From: Candidatus Scatomorpha stercoravium
GTDB taxonomy: Bacteria; Bacillota; Clostridia; Oscillospirales; Oscillospiraceae
DNA length: 6,703 nucleotides
Direction: 5' to 3'
NCBI GenBank assembly: GCA_018716005.1
Contig: DVKN01000096.1
Span: forward strand, 1 to 6,703
The stretch's first letter is position 1, and every line of letters begins with the position of its first letter. This document shows, one piece after another, positions 4,688 through 6,703 of this stretch. The notes below the pieces were generated by a model that saw only the letters and a program-made list of their open reading frames with translations, was not told the DNA's origin and searched no databases. A program made the position numbers and the translations under genes.

Positions 4688-5425
4688 ATGGCAGTCGTAA
4701 CCATGAAGCAGCTTCTGGAGGCCGGCGTGCATTTCGGCCACCAGACCCGCCGCTGGAACCCCAAGATGGCGGAGTACATTTACTGCGAGCGCAACGGCAT
4801 CTACATCATCGACCTCGCGAAGACCGCGAAGAAGCTGGAAGAGGCCTATAACTTCGTCCGCGACCTCGCCGCCAACGGCCAGAACATCCTCTTCGTCGGC
4901 ACCAAGAAGCAGGCCGCCGACACCATCAAGGAGGAGGCCGAGCGCGTCGGCCAGTACTACGTGAACGCCCGCTGGCTCGGCGGTATGCTCACCAACTTCA
5001 AGACCATGCGCACCCGCATCGAGCGCCTCGGCCAGCTCAAGCGTATGCAGGAGGACGGCACCTTCGATATGCTGCCCAAGAAGGAAGTCATGAAGCTCAT
5101 GGGCGAGATGGCCAAGCTCGAGAAGTACCTCGGCGGCGTCAAGGACATGAAGCGCCTCCCCGGCGCCCTCTTCATCGTCGACTCCCGCAAGGAGCACAAC
5201 GCGATTGCCGAGGCCCGCAAGCTGCACATCCCCATTATCGCCATCGTCGACACCAACTGCGACCCCGACGAGGTCGACTACGTGATACCCGCCAACGACG
5301 ACGCCATCCGCGCGATTAAGCTCATAAGCTCCACCATGGCCAACGCCGTGCAGGAGGGCCGCCAGGGCGCCGACGAGGCCGCCGGGGAAGAGGCCAAGGC
5401 CGCCGAGGCCGAGGACGCCGAGTAA
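4688..5425 (+). CDS. rpsB: 30S ribosomal protein S2
   Basis: Ribosomal protein S2, a late-assembling small-subunit protein on the solvent side near the head-body junction. The 245-residue product has normal length and the family's clear signatures: GVHFGHQTRRWNPKM (13-27), ILFVGTKKQA, NARWLGGMLTNF, PGALFIVDSRKE and IVDTNCDP. A non-conserved acidic Ala/Glu-rich tail ends the protein. The start is fixed by AAAGGAGG 9 bases upstream, one of the strongest ribosome sites in the window. Isoleucine is mostly ATC or ATT, unlike the kinase, fitting a highly expressed gene. It forms an operon with tsf 42 bases downstream and has its own promoter and a structured leader. Confidence 0.98.
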   Translation: MAVVTMKQLLEAGVHFGHQTRRWNPKMAEYIYCERNGIYIIDLAKTAKKLEEAYNFVRDLAANGQNILFVGTKKQAADTIKEEAERVGQYYVNARWLGGMLTNFKTMRTRIERLGQLKRMQEDGTFDMLPKKEVMKLMGEMAKLEKYLGGVKDMKRLPGALFIVDSRKEHNAIAEARKLHIPIIAIVDTNCDPDEVDYVIPANDDAIRAIKLISSTMANAVQEGRQGADEAAGEEAKAAEAEDAE

Positions 5426-5467
5426 TCCACCCCCAACGTTTATATAATACGGAAGGAAGATACTATC

Positions 5468-6397
<930 letters not shown>

Positions 6398-6398
6398 T

Positions 6399-6500
6399 GC
6401 GGCGTGTCGCCGCTGACAATGCGAGTCTTCGCGTTGGCAATTAGATAGCGTTAGCCGCCCGGTAACTATGCCGGGCGGCTTTTCCTGCGTTATGGGGAGC
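6399..6500 (+). repeat. Three-hairpin 3'-end element, copy B (plus orientation)
   Basis: This inverted copy of 531-638 begins one base after the tsf stop. Hairpin 1 is GCGGCG/CGCCGC (6399-6413), hairpin 2 AATGCGA/TCGCGTT (6418-6435) and hairpin 3 AGCCGCCCGG/CCGGGCGGCT (6453-6480), then CTGCGTTATG and GGGAGC. All three stems are unchanged between the copies, while the loop of hairpin 3 differs at three of eight positions and the linker before it differs too. That pattern fits selection on RNA structure, or recent copying with drift. It probably forms the 3' end of the rpsB-tsf transcript. Confidence 0.8.
6453..6484 (+). terminator. Rho-independent terminator of the rpsB-tsf operon
   Basis: A 10-bp stem (AGCCGCCCGG at 6453-6462 with CCGGGCGGCT at 6471-6480) with 8-nt loop TAACTATG is followed directly by TTT, so four T's close the structure. 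It lies 55 bases after the tsf stop and is the third hairpin of the larger repeated element. Confidence 0.8.
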
Positions 6501-6556
6501 TTGTAGGGCGCACCGTCCCCGGTGCGCCATTGCGTTGGTCACCGCATGGGGTTGCC
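6501..6556 (-). repeat. CTAC-hairpin repeat, copy 4 (minus orientation)
   Basis: On the minus strand this reads GGCGCACCG, loop GGGA, CGGTGCGCC, CTAC (6503-6528), with the same stem and loop as copy 3 at 262-287. The flank TTGCGTTGG to about 6556 resembles the reverse complement of the first stem of that unit, but is decayed. It directly adjoins three-hairpin copy B. Confidence 0.75.
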
Positions 6557-6579
6557 CAAACACGGACCCGGTACGAAAA

Positions 6580-6625
6580 AGCCTAAAAGGCGTAAAAGCC
6601 CCCGCGCCACCCTTTTTGGCTTTTT
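6580..6625. other. AT/GC-blocky region with small hairpins before the tandem repeat
   Basis: GCCTAAAAGGC (6581-6591) is a short palindrome. AAAAGCC (6594-6600) can pair with GGCTTTT (6618-6624), inside the first tandem-repeat unit. Neither looks like a strong terminator for an identified gene. No coding frame is supported between 6398 and the right edge. Confidence 0.35.
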
Positions 6626-6703
6626 AGTCTTTTCCGCCCCCCGGGTCTTATGGAGCCACCCCCCCTTTTTGGCTTTTTAGTCTTTTCCGCCCCCGGGGCC
6701 TTA
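6606..6703. repeat. Two-copy tandem direct repeat reaching the right edge
   Basis: Two units of about 45-49 bp (6606-6650 and 6655-6703) share GCCACC, a C run, TTTTTGGC, TTTTTAGTCTTTTCCG, a second C run, GGG and CTTA. They differ mainly in C-run lengths and two bases near the end. The second unit touches the window edge, so the array may continue. It looks like a minisatellite; variable C runs suggest slippage. No function is visible. Confidence 0.75.

Noticed and set aside
5443..5448. TATAAT between rpsB and tsf as an internal promoter
   Set aside because: No -35-like hexamer is present 16-18 bases upstream (it would fall in the last rpsB codons, with no TTG match), and the 42-bp gap fits an operon.

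Overview
The window looks like a chromosomal piece of a GC-rich Clostridia genome, probably a gut Oscillospiraceae-type lineage. The grounds are strong sigma-A-type promoters and AGGAGG ribosome sites, a Gram-positive style cytosolic Ser/Thr kinase beside a zinc-ribbon membrane protein, typical Firmicutes S2 and EF-Ts sequences, and short GC-rich hairpin repeats. This placement is inferred from protein style; no 16S gene or other decisive marker is present.

Layout, left to right. Bases 1-636 hold no convincing gene. They carry a cluster of hairpin repeats (1-315), a consensus minus-strand promoter (372-400), a triple 9-bp direct repeat (471-497) and a three-hairpin terminator-like element (531-638). 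A CLC-family anion transporter (637-1884, minus) follows, preceded by its own promoter, then a small XRE-type regulator (1955-2380, minus). A 106-bp divergent promoter region separates this regulator from a plus-strand pair: a Ser/Thr kinase (2487-3191) and, starting on the very next base, a membrane protein with a cytosolic zinc ribbon and an extracytoplasmic beta-helix (3192-4493). A terminator overlapping a new promoter (4530-4566) separates these from rpsB (4688-5425) and tsf (5468-6397). The rpsB leader is about 115 nt and can form competing stems. After tsf comes a second, inverted copy of the three-hairpin element (6399-6500), another GC-rich hairpin repeat (6501-6556) and a tandem repeat that runs off the right edge.

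How the parts relate. The regulator, kinase and zinc-ribbon/beta-helix protein look like one signalling module: an envelope sensor, a soluble kinase likely docked to it, and a transcription factor made from the opposite strand. The CLC transporter may be downstream of the regulator but has its own promoter. rpsB-tsf is an ordinary translation operon.

The most unusual material is non-coding. A ~105-bp, roughly 87%-identical inverted repeat abuts the stop codons of two unrelated genes 5.8 kb apart. A hairpin family keeps a fixed 9-bp stem, 4-nt loop and CTAC flank while its stem sequence changes in a compensatory way.
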